This document shows positions 8,403-15,608 of a stretch of DNA of 64,000 bases, in pieces. Numbering within the stretch: position 1 is the stretch's first letter; each line of letters opens with the position of its first letter. The stretch spans positions 1 through 64,000 of the forward strand of contig JAEZHJ010000147.1 in NCBI GenBank assembly GCA_023436925.1, read 5' to 3'. The notes under the pieces were generated by a model. The model did not search any database and was not told the origin of the DNA. It was given only the letters and a program-made list of their open reading frames with translations. The stretch is from Actinomycetes bacterium. Its GTDB lineage: Bacteria > Actinomycetota > Actinomycetes > Propionibacteriales > Propionibacteriaceae. Both the position numbers and the translations under genes were made by a program.

Positions 8403-10757
8403 TCAGCCTGCCGCGGCGAGCGCGAACGGCAGCACGGCCGGCGCACCTGCCCGGCGTAGCAGGCGGGCGGCGACCGTCATCGTCCAGCGGGAATCGACCA
8501 GGTCGTCCACCAGCAGGACCGGCCCGTCCAGGCCGCCCAGCTCCCGTGCCAGCGGCGCAGGGATGTTGAACCGGGGCCACAGGTCGCGAACCCGGTAGGC
8601 CGAGTTCACCGCGCCGCTGAGCGGTGCCGCGCCCGGCGCCAGTTCCAGCGGGCCCAGCGGCCGCAGCCGTCCGGCGGTCGCGATCCCGGTCGCCAGCGAC
8701 TCCACCAGCCCGGGCCGCGACAGGCTCGGCAGCCAGACCACCGCCACCGGACGCTCCTGCCAGGGCCACTCCCGCAGCACCTGGAGGCAGGCTCTGGCCA
8801 ACGGGGCGGGCACCGGGGCGTCGACCGGCCTGCCATCGGTGTCCGGGGCGAACAGGGCGCGCAGGTCGTTGCCCCAGCCGAGGTCGGAGAGCCGGGCCAC
8901 GACGCGTCCCGGTTCGGGCTGCTCCTCGGTCGGGATCCGTCCCCGGACGGCGGCCCCGTCGCTGGTCACGCCGAGCCGGTCGAGGCCGGACGGCCACTGC
9001 AGCCGGGGTTCGACCGGCACGCCGACCCGGTCCAGCTCCTGCCGGGCGGCCCGGCCCGCGCCGTCACCGACCCCGACCGGGTACCACGGCCCGGCGCACC
9101 CGTCGCAGCGGCCGCACGCCGCAGTGTGCGGGTCGTCCAGCTGCGCGGTCAGGAAGGCCATCCGGCAGCCGGTCAGCCGCTCGTAGTCGAGCATCGCCTG
9201 CTGCTCGGTCTGCCGGGCGGCGGCGATCCGCTGGTAGCGCTCGGCGTCGTAGGTCCACTCCCGGCCGGTCCGCGTCCAGCCGCCCTGGCCGAACTCGACG
9301 GCCCCGTCCACCGCCAGCACCTTGAGCAGCAGTTCCAGCGGGCTGCGGCGCAGGTCGACGCGCGCCTCGAGGGCCGCCACCGAGAGTGGTCCGTCGGCCT
9401 CGTCCAGCGCGCTCAGGACGGCGTCCGCCTTGGCCTTCGTGGGCATCGAGGCGGTGGCGAAGTAGTGCCAGATCGCGCGGTCCTCGGCGCCGGGCAGCAG
9501 CAGGACGTCGGCGCTGTCGGTCGCGCGCCCGGCCCGTCCGACCTGCTGGTAGTAGGCCACCGGCGAGCTGGGGGCGCCCACGTGCACCACGAAGCCGAGG
9601 TCGGGCTTGTCGAAGCCCATGCCGAGCGCGGAGGTCGCCACCAGGGCTTTCACCTCGTTGCGCTTCAACGCCTCCTCGGCGAGCAGGCGGTCGGCCGGGT
9701 CGGTACGTCCGGTGTAGGCCCGGACGGTGTGGCCGACCCGGTTCAGCAGGGCGGCGGTGTCCTCGGCGGCGGCGACCGTGAGGCAGTAGATGATGCCGCT
9801 GCCGGGCAGGTCGGCCAGGTGCTCGGCCAGCCAGGCCAGGCGTTGCCAGGCGGTGTCGAGCTGCAGCACGCCGAGTCGCAGCGAGTCACGGGCCAGGGCG
9901 CCGCGCAGGGTGTAGACCTCGTGGCCGCCGGCCGCGAGCTGCTCCTCGACGTCGTGGACCACCCGGGCGTTGGCGGTCGCGGTGGTGGCCAGCACCGGCA
10001 CCCCGGCCGGCAGGTCGGCGATCAGGTCGCGGATCCGGCGGTAGTCGGGCCGGAAGTCGTGGCCCCAGTCGCTGATGCAGTGCGCCTCGTCCACCACCAG
10101 CAGGCCCAGCCTCTCGACCAGCTGGGGGAGTTGCTCGTCGCGGAAGCGGGGATTCACCAGCCGCTCGGGCGAGACCAGCAGCACGTCGACAGCGTCGTCG
10201 GCGAGTTGCCGCTCGACCTCGCGCCACTCGGTGACATTGGCCGAGTTGATCGCCACGGCCCGGACGCCGGCCCGCTCGGCGGCCGCCACCTGGTCGCGCA
10301 TCAGGGCCAGCAGGGGAGAGACGATCAGCGCCGGACCGGTGCCCTGGCGTCGCTGCAGCAGGGCGGCGATGAAGTAGACGGCCGACTTGCCCCACCCGGT
10401 GCGCTGCACCACCAGCGCCCGACGCCGGTCGGCGACCAGGGCCTCGATAGCCTCGAACTGGCCTGGATGGAAGGCGGCCGCCGGGTCGCCGGTGAGCTGC
10501 CGCAGCACCTGCAGGGCGGCGGTGCGCAGGTCCTCCCCGCTCAGCGCCGCCGCGGGGCGGGCTGCCGGGACGGTCCGGCGCCGGGTCGCCGTTGCGTCAC
10601 GGCCGGTGCCGTCCGGCTGTGGCCGGCGTCGCGTCGTGCGGGGCGTGGCCATCGCGTCGAACGGCAGGGACTCCGGCGCCTCGTCCAGGGGGTCGGGTGG
10701 CAACTCGTCGGGGTCGGGTGGGGGCTCGTCGTCCCACAGCGGTCTGCCGTCATGCAT
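8403..10757 (-). CDS. RecQ-family DNA helicase with C-terminal phosphoribosyltransferase domain
   Basis: The 784-residue product begins with about 75 acidic/proline-rich residues, followed by a RecQ SF2 core: QRTGWGKSAVY (Walker A, about 119-129) and VVDEAHCISDWGHDFRPDYR (DEAH box, about 221-240). A RecQ zinc-binding segment follows, with cysteines in DPHTAACGRCDGC. The last 140 or so residues form a phosphoribosyltransferase-like domain ending in VLLVDDLVDSRWTM (about 747-760), a PRPP-loop motif in which the usual TGxT is altered. The RecQ core predicts 3'-5' DNA unwinding in repair. The role of the PRTase domain is unknown. The start is ATG 10757; the further upstream frame is repetitive non-coding DNA. 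Confidence 0.85.
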   Translation of the reverse strand: MHDGRPLWDDEPPPDPDELPPDPLDEAPESLPFDAMATPRTTRRRPQPDGTGRDATATRRRTVPAARPAAALSGEDLRTAALQVLRQLTGDPAAAFHPGQFEAIEALVADRRRALVVQRTGWGKSAVYFIAALLQRRQGTGPALIVSPLLALMRDQVAAAERAGVRAVAINSANVTEWREVERQLADDAVDVLLVSPERLVNPRFRDEQLPQLVERLGLLVVDEAHCISDWGHDFRPDYRRIRDLIADLPAGVPVLATTATANARVVHDVEEQLAAGGHEVYTLRGALARDSLRLGVLQLDTAWQRLAWLAEHLADLPGSGIIYCLTVAAAEDTAALLNRVGHTVRAYTGRTDPADRLLAEEALKRNEVKALVATSALGMGFDKPDLGFVVHVGAPSSPVAYYQQVGRAGRATDSADVLLLPGAEDRAIWHYFATASMPTKAKADAVLSALDEADGPLSVAALEARVDLRRSPLELLLKVLAVDGAVEFGQGGWTRTGREWTYDAERYQRIAAARQTEQQAMLDYERLTGCRMAFLTAQLDDPHTAACGRCDGCAGPWYPVGVGDGAGRAARQELDRVGVPVEPRLQWPSGLDRLGVTSDGAAVRGRIPTEEQPEPGRVVARLSDLGWGNDLRALFAPDTDGRPVDAPVPAPLARACLQVLREWPWQERPVAVVWLPSLSRPGLVESLATGIATAGRLRPLGPLELAPGAAPLSGAVNSAYRVRDLWPRFNIPAPLARELGGLDGPVLLVDDLVDSRWTMTVAARLLRRAGAPAVLPFALAAAG

Positions 10758-10911
10758 GCGTCCCACACTCTCACGCCGCCCCGACAAGCCCGAACCGCGC
10801 CCCGGCGGAACGGGCTGCCCCGGCCCACCGCCTCGGCCCCGCGCCTTCCACCTCCGCCCGCGCCTTCCACCTCCGCCCGCTTCCTGCATCCCCCACCTGC
10901 CCCCTCCACCA

Positions 10912-10957
10912 CCGCTTACTGGTGGGTGTCCGTGGCGAAGTCGGGGTGGAGACTCAC
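10912..10957 (+). repeat. 46-bp hairpin repeat, copy R1
   Basis: This is the outer left copy of a repeat with the core CCGCTTACTGGTG, GTGTCCGTGGCGAAGTCGG and CTCAC. GTGGGT at its left and ACTCAC at its right can pair with one G-U wobble. It lies exactly 100 bp before copy R2 and shares 3'-flanking sequence with it (TGAGGCG, then a GGTT/GGGCGGT pattern). It sits in the 415-bp gap (10758-11173) between the recQ start and the nuclease gene. Confidence 0.75.
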
Positions 10958-10982
10958 AGTGAGGCGCGGTTCGGGCGGTGTT

Positions 10983-11057
10983 GGCGAGGTGGAGCGCGCC
11001 CTGTCTCACCTCCGCTTACTGGTGAGTGTCCGTGGCGAAGTCGGGGTGGAATCTCAC
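10983..11057 (+). repeat. 75-bp left inner inverted repeat, including copy R2
   Basis: This unit combines a 33-bp block beginning GGCGAGGTGGAGC and ending CACCTCCGC with the 46-bp repeat R2 (11012-11057). By hand alignment it matches the reverse complement of 12102-12176 at about 55 of 75 positions, without gaps. GTGAG and CTCAC at the ends of R2 pair. It lies 116 bp before the nuclease gene start. Confidence 0.75.
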
Positions 11058-11096
11058 ACCTGAGGCGGGTTGGGCGGTTCTCGCGAGATCCGGCGC

Positions 11097-11124
11097 CTGT
11101 GGACGACCGCAGCCTCATCCACAG
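11097..11124. promoter_or_regulatory. Inverted repeat before the nuclease gene, candidate operator
   Basis: CTGTGGA (11097-11103) and TCCACAG (11118-11124) form perfect 7-bp arms with a 14-nt spacer, 49 bp before the GTG start. AbiEi-type wHTH proteins can bind inverted repeats in their own promoters, so this is a candidate autoregulatory site. That is inference. Confidence 0.4.
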
Positions 11125-11173
11125 CGCGCCAGCTGGCTGAACCGACCGCGCCGCGCCGACCAAGGCTTCCCGC

Positions 11174-12088
11174 GTGATCGCCCGCACCCCGTTCCCCGAG
11201 CTGTTGTCCACGCTGGCCGCTCAGCAGGCCCACACGTTGTCGCGAGAGCAGGTGATCAAGGCAGGCGTCAGCGACGCCGTCATCGCCCGGTGGGTCCGGG
11301 AGGGACGACTGCGCCAGCTGACCCGCGGGATCTACGCCGTCGCCGATGGCGGCTGGCAGCAACTGGCGTGGGCCGGGGTCCTGCTCGGCGGCCCCCAGTC
11401 CGTCCTCGGGATGGGCGCGGCGGCGTACCTTCACGGGCTCGTGAGGGAGCCGCCCGCCGAGGTCACGGTCTTCATCGGGATGCGCCAGGTCGTCCGCGAT
11501 CCGCGCTGGCGATTCCGCAGGGCCGGGCGTCCCGGGGCCGGACGGCCGCCGCGGACGACACCGGCTCAGACCGTCGTCGACCTTGCCGCCGAGCTTGCTC
11601 CGGACGGGGTCGCAGCGTTGGTGTCGACCGCGGTGGGCAACGGGCTCGTCCACCCCGAGGTCGTGCTCGACACACTCAACCGCATGGAGCGGCATCGCTG
11701 CCGCGGGCTGCTCACGGAGATCCTCGGCGAGGTCGCGGCCGGCTCGCGCAGCGCCCTCGAGGTGCGCTACGCCCGTGACGTCGAGCGCGCCCACCAGTTG
11801 CCGGCGTCCGTGCGGCAGGACGGCCCGCGACACAGACAGACCGATGCCTGGTACCGGGAGTACCGCCTCATCGTCGAACTGGACGGGCGTCCCTACCACG
11901 AGGGCGTCGCCGCCTGGAACGACCTGCAGCGCGACAACCTGCACCGGCTGCACCAGGTCGTCACGCTGCGCTACGCCTGGGTGCACGTCGCCACCTCGCC
12001 GTGCGTGGTGGCTCAGGAGGTGGCCGAGGCGCTCCGGATGGGCGGCTGGACCGGATCGCCGCGACCCTGCCGTCGCTGTCCCCGGTAG
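11174..12088 (+). CDS. AbiEi-type wHTH protein with Vsr/DUF559-like nuclease domain
   Basis: The 304-residue product has an N-terminal winged-helix of the AbiEi antitoxin type (about residues 18-55; SREQVIKAGVSDAVIARWV, then LTRGIYAV), a middle AbiEi_4-like region, and a C-terminal Vsr/DUF559-like PD-(D/E)xK domain with E196 (SALEVRYARD), D224 and the ELDG motif at 236-239. No AbiEii-type toxin partner lies beside it, so it is probably not a classical type IV toxin-antitoxin pair. The start is a GTG at 11174 with no clear ribosome binding site. It is isolated and enclosed by inverted palindromic repeats on both sides. Function, possibly DNA nicking or defence, is inferred. Confidence 0.75.
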   Translation: MIARTPFPELLSTLAAQQAHTLSREQVIKAGVSDAVIARWVREGRLRQLTRGIYAVADGGWQQLAWAGVLLGGPQSVLGMGAAAYLHGLVREPPAEVTVFIGMRQVVRDPRWRFRRAGRPGAGRPPRTTPAQTVVDLAAELAPDGVAALVSTAVGNGLVHPEVVLDTLNRMERHRCRGLLTEILGEVAAGSRSALEVRYARDVERAHQLPASVRQDGPRHRQTDAWYREYRLIVELDGRPYHEGVAAWNDLQRDNLHRLHQVVTLRYAWVHVATSPCVVAQEVAEALRMGGWTGSPRPCRRCPR

Positions 12089-12101
12089 GACGCGGCTCGC
12101 T

Positions 12102-12176
12102 GTGAGTTCTCCTTGCGACTTCGCCCCAGACACTCACCAAGAGGCGGAGGTGGTGCCGCAGGGGCTCCACCTCGCC
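12102..12176 (-). repeat. 75-bp right inner inverted repeat, including copy R3
   Basis: This is the counterpart of the left inner repeat, in opposite orientation: R3 occupies 12102-12147 and the 33-bp block 12144-12176. Its outer stem GTGAG/CTCAC and the central GGCGAAGTCG are conserved while other positions differ from R1 and R2. It starts 13 bp after the nuclease gene stop. Confidence 0.75.
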
Positions 12177-12238
12177 ACCCGCCCGGATCGATCCCTGGCT
12201 CACAAGCGCAGCGCTCAGTACCGTCCAGCTGCTTGGGC

Positions 12239-12283
12239 GTGAGTCTTCCTTGCGAGTTTGATGCGGACACTCACCACTAGCGG
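12239..12283 (-). repeat. 45-bp hairpin repeat, copy R4
   Basis: This is the outer right copy, read on the minus strand: it begins CCGCTAGTGGTGAGTGTCCG and ends GACTCAC. The stem GTGAGT/ACTCAC is intact although the loop has diverged. With R3 it fills most of the 366-bp gap 12089-12454, which must also hold the promoter of the MFS gene. Confidence 0.7.
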
Positions 12284-12454
12284 GGCGGGGGCGATCCAGT
12301 CTGGCCGAGCGGACGCGCCGGTCTGAGGTCGTGCGCGAGTCGCCGGTCGGGCGGCAAACGGACGGCTGCCCCACACCAGCGGCGTTGTGGTCAGACCAGC
12401 TCCTGAAACGTGAAAGGATGTCCCGGCGTCCCACCTGTTCGGAGGTTCGCGCCC

Positions 12455-13819
12455 ATGCGCGCCCGCGACGACCTCTCGGTCACCCGTCCCATCGGCTCGC
12501 TCACCGCGGCAGCCGCACGTCCCCGTACCCGGAGCGCCTTCGAGCCGCTGCGTTCCTTCAACTACCGCCTGTACTTCCTGGCCGGCATCTTCTCCACGAC
12601 CGGCGCCTGGATGCAGCGGGTGGCGATCGACTGGCTGATGCTCGAGCTGACCGGGAACGTCGCGCTCGTCGGCCTGGCGGTCAGCTTTCAGTTCGCGCCC
12701 GCTCTCTTCCTGACCCCTTGGGCCGGGGTGATCTCCGACCGGCTCTCCCGACGCCACATCCTGATGGTCACCCAGGCCGTCACGGTGCTGGTCAATGCGA
12801 CCCTGGCGGCCACGGTGATCGCCGGACGCGCCGAGGTCTGGCACGTGCTGACCGCGGCGGGCGTCCTCGGCGTCACCATGGCCTTCGACTCGCCGAGCCG
12901 GTCCGCCTTCCTGAGCGAGATGGTCGGCACCGCCCAGGTGAAGGACGCGATCAGCCTCAACGCCTCCGTCTTCCACCTCGGCGGACTGGTCGGGCCGATG
13001 ATCTCCGGCGTGCTGATCGCGATCATCGGCTCCGGCCCGTCGATCGCCGTCAACGCCGGGACCGGCCTGATCGCCCTGGCGGCGCTGGTCTGGATGCGGC
13101 CGGCCGAATTGCATCCGTCGCCGCGGGCGCCCCGGGCCCGTGGCCAGATCCGCGAGGCCACCCGCTACGCCGTCGAGCGTCCGGCGATCCTGTGGTCGAT
13201 CATCCTGATGGGCGCGATCGCGGTGTTCGGCCTCAATCTGCCCGTCCTGCTCGCCGCGTCCGCCAAGGTCACCTACGGCACGGACGCCACCGGGTACGGC
13301 CTCTACAGCTCGCTGGCGGCCGGCGGCGCCCTGCTCGGCGCGGTGCTCTCGGCCCGTCGCCGGACCCTGCGGCTACGGACGGTCGTGGTCAGCGGCGGGC
13401 TCTTCGGGGCCCTGATGGCCCTGGCCGGGCTGGCCCCGTTCTACGCCGGCTTCCTTGTCTCCCTGATCGCGCTCGCCTGTGTGCGGGTCATGGTCGGCAC
13501 CGGGGCGGAGACCATGACGCAGCTGTCCAGCGACCTGTCGATCCGGGGCCGGGTGATGTCGCTCTACCTGATGGTCGGCCTCGGCGGCCAGGCGATCGGC
13601 GGCAACCTGCTCGGCTGGGTCGCCCAGCTCTGGGGGTCGGCCGCAGGCTTCGTGGTCGCCGGCGTGGGCATGCTGGCGGTCGCCGGGGTGGCAGCGGGCG
13701 TGCTCGCCCGCCAGGGCGGCCTCCGGCTGGCCTTCGACTTGTCGCTGCGCCGTCCGGTGCGGATCGTGTCACGGGCCGACGAGTACCCGATCTCGATCGC
13801 CAACCCGGCTGCCAACTGA
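12455..13819 (+). CDS. MFS transporter (MFS_3/EntS-like)
   Basis: The product of about 454 residues has around twelve membrane segments. The loop motif GVISDRLSRRHILM is the family's motif A between TM2 and TM3, and SRSAFLSEMV with NASVFHLGGLVGP matches the MFS_3 (enterobactin exporter-like) group. It is an inner-membrane proton-coupled transporter, most likely an exporter of a small molecule or drug; the substrate is unknown. The start is ATG 12455, with GGAGG about 9 nt upstream; the in-frame ATG at 12410 lacks one. It is monocistronic. Confidence 0.85.
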   Translation: MRARDDLSVTRPIGSLTAAAARPRTRSAFEPLRSFNYRLYFLAGIFSTTGAWMQRVAIDWLMLELTGNVALVGLAVSFQFAPALFLTPWAGVISDRLSRRHILMVTQAVTVLVNATLAATVIAGRAEVWHVLTAAGVLGVTMAFDSPSRSAFLSEMVGTAQVKDAISLNASVFHLGGLVGPMISGVLIAIIGSGPSIAVNAGTGLIALAALVWMRPAELHPSPRAPRARGQIREATRYAVERPAILWSIILMGAIAVFGLNLPVLLAASAKVTYGTDATGYGLYSSLAAGGALLGAVLSARRRTLRLRTVVVSGGLFGALMALAGLAPFYAGFLVSLIALACVRVMVGTGAETMTQLSSDLSIRGRVMSLYLMVGLGGQAIGGNLLGWVAQLWGSAAGFVVAGVGMLAVAGVAAGVLARQGGLRLAFDLSLRRPVRIVSRADEYPISIANPAAN

Positions 13820-13943
13820 CCGCCGGCAGCGGCGCTCGGCTGCGGGGTGATCGCTCCCGACTCGCCCTGTCGCGGCCCCGGCGCCGCTACGATCACGCCG
13901 TGGCGGGGATCTGGGGCGCGGGCCGGCGCGAGTCGGTGCGGCG

Positions 13944-14915
13944 ATGACCGGCGCTCCGGTCCGGCCGGGACGGCGTCCGGGCGCCACCGCGCTGCGACTG
14001 GCCGGGATCGTGCTGGTCGCCCTGCTGCTCGTCCTCGGCGCGGCCGCCGTGCTCTCCCCGGACCGATCGCTGCCCATTCCGGCTCCGTCGGACACCCCTT
14101 CCACCTCGGTGTCGGAGCCTCCCGGGGCTCCGCCGACCCCGACCCCGACCCCCTCCGACCCGCCCGAGCTCGACCCGCCGGTGATGACCGGCACGATCCG
14201 GGTCGGTGAGCGCCCGGTCGCGCTCGCCCTGGACGCCCAGGCCGGGCTGGGCTACACCGCCAACCAGGACGGCGGCGACGTCTCGGTGATCGACCTTGCC
14301 AGCGGGCTGGAGATCAACACCCTCCCGGTTCCCGGACGGCCGGCGGCGGTCGCCACCGGCGCGTCGGGCGTGCTGTACGTGGCCGACCGGGCCGGTGCGA
14401 CCGTGTACCCGATCGACGTGGCGACCGGCGACCGCCGGGCGGCCTGGAAGGTCGGCAAGGCGCCGGTGGCGCTGGCCCTCGACGTCGACCTCGACCGGCT
14501 CTACGTCGCGGTGCGCAAGGCGGTCGAGATCTACGACACCACCACCGGACGGAAGGTGGCGAGCGTCCCCGTTGCCGGGCCGACCGACCTGGCTCTCGAC
14601 GAGCGGACCCACCAGCTGTGGGTGCTGTGGGGGCAGGACGGCAGCGTCGGGCGCTACCAGCCGGCGACAGCGGAATGGACCGAGACCGAGCTGGGGGGCG
14701 AGGGCGCCCGCGGGCTCGAGGTGGACGAGGTCCGGCACCGGCTGTACCTGGTGGGACGGGACGAGGTGCTGGAGGAACACGACCTGGACGCCGGGGCGGT
14801 CCGCCGGATCGCCGTAGGGCAGGCCACCACGGCGCTGCGGGTCGATCCCGGCACCCGGATCGCCTATCTCGTCGACCCGGACGGCAACGCGGTGATCGCC
14901 CTCAGCCTCGCCTGA
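13944..14915 (+). CDS. Membrane-anchored YncE-like beta-propeller protein
   Basis: The 323-residue product has a single N-terminal hydrophobic segment (about 18-40) after a basic stretch, a Pro/Thr/Ser-rich linker (about 48-75) and then about five short repeats of the YncE/40-residue beta-propeller type (for example RPVALALDAQAGLGYTANQD, APVALALDVDLDRLYVAV). It is probably anchored in the membrane with the propeller outside. Such domains usually mediate binding; no catalytic residue was recognised. The ATG at 13944 has only a weak ribosome binding site. It converges on the next gene with a 3-bp gap. Confidence 0.7.
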   Translation: MTGAPVRPGRRPGATALRLAGIVLVALLLVLGAAAVLSPDRSLPIPAPSDTPSTSVSEPPGAPPTPTPTPSDPPELDPPVMTGTIRVGERPVALALDAQAGLGYTANQDGGDVSVIDLASGLEINTLPVPGRPAAVATGASGVLYVADRAGATVYPIDVATGDRRAAWKVGKAPVALALDVDLDRLYVAVRKAVEIYDTTTGRKVASVPVAGPTDLALDERTHQLWVLWGQDGSVGRYQPATAEWTETELGGEGARGLEVDEVRHRLYLVGRDEVLEEHDLDAGAVRRIAVGQATTALRVDPGTRIAYLVDPDGNAVIALSLA

Positions 14916-14918
14916 GGT

Positions 14919-15413
14919 TCAGGCCGGCTCGTCGGGCCGGTCCGGCTCCTTGGCTCGCGAGCGGCGCTCCAGGTACTCCCGGTCGAAGTAGCGGGGCAGG
15001 TCCTCGTCCGGATCATCCGGCGTGGCCACCGCTCGGGACGGCCGCGGCGCTGGCGGACTGGCGGCGGAGTCCGCCGGCGGGGCCGGGTCTGCTGCAGGTG
15101 CGGCGGAGTCGTCGGCCGGGCGCCTGCTGGTCCGTTCCAGGTAGGACCTGTCGAACCGGCTGGGCAGGTCCTCGGGTTCGCCGGAACCGGCCGCGCCACC
15201 GTCGGGCGAGTCGTCCCAGGCGGACGGGTCGAAGGCCTTCGAGCGGCCGAGCAAGGCCTCCCGGCTGAGCACCTCCGGGGGCCCCGGATCGGCACCCGGC
15301 AGGAGCGAGGCCGGATCGTCGGAGTCGCCCAGCAATTGCTTGCGACGCCTGCCCAGCCACCACCAGCCGACGCCCATCGCCACCGCAGCCAACCCCAGCA
15401 ACGCCAACTCCAT
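14919..15413 (-). CDS. Small membrane-anchored protein with duplicated 17-residue motif
   Basis: The 164-residue product has one N-terminal hydrophobic segment (about 4-20) followed by GRRRK and a long acidic, proline-rich cytoplasmic tail. Two copies of a 17-residue motif are present: EDLPSRFDRSYLERTSR (81-97) and EDLPRYFDREYLERRSR (137-153), separated by a low-complexity linker. Such twin motifs in disordered tails often bind a partner protein, but none is known here. The start chosen is ATG 15413 (GGAGG 6 nt before); GTG 15419 is an alternative. I do not recognise the family. Confidence 0.6.
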   Translation of the reverse strand: MELALLGLAAVAMGVGWWWLGRRRKQLLGDSDDPASLLPGADPGPPEVLSREALLGRSKAFDPSAWDDSPDGGAAGSGEPEDLPSRFDRSYLERTSRRPADDSAAPAADPAPPADSAASPPAPRPSRAVATPDDPDEDLPRYFDREYLERRSRAKEPDRPDEPA

Positions 15414-15608
15414 GGCCACCTCCTCGCAGCGCCACGCTAGACGGCGGCGGGGGGAGCGGCAAGCGCCGGTGCGGCGGGCCCCTCCCTCCGACGGGACCCG
15501 GCAGCCGCTGTCCCAGCCCGCGAACGCCGCCGTCCGGCATTCCGATCCGAGGTACTACAAGGCGTAGTGGGGAGCGCTAGCCTGATGACGGGACACAGGA
15601 GGAGTGGC

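Noticed and set aside
11097..11124. DnaA boxes marking a replication origin
   Set aside because: Only one near match with a mismatch is present, with no dnaA, dnaN or AT-rich region nearby.
11174..12088. Type IV toxin-antitoxin operon
   Set aside because: Only the AbiEi-type wHTH is recognisable; no nucleotidyltransferase toxin (AbiEii) follows, and the C-terminus is Vsr-like instead.
10758..12454. Classical insertion sequence
   Set aside because: There is no transposase of a known family, and no target-site duplication was recognised at the outer ends of R1 and R4. I therefore describe it as repeats plus a nuclease gene only.
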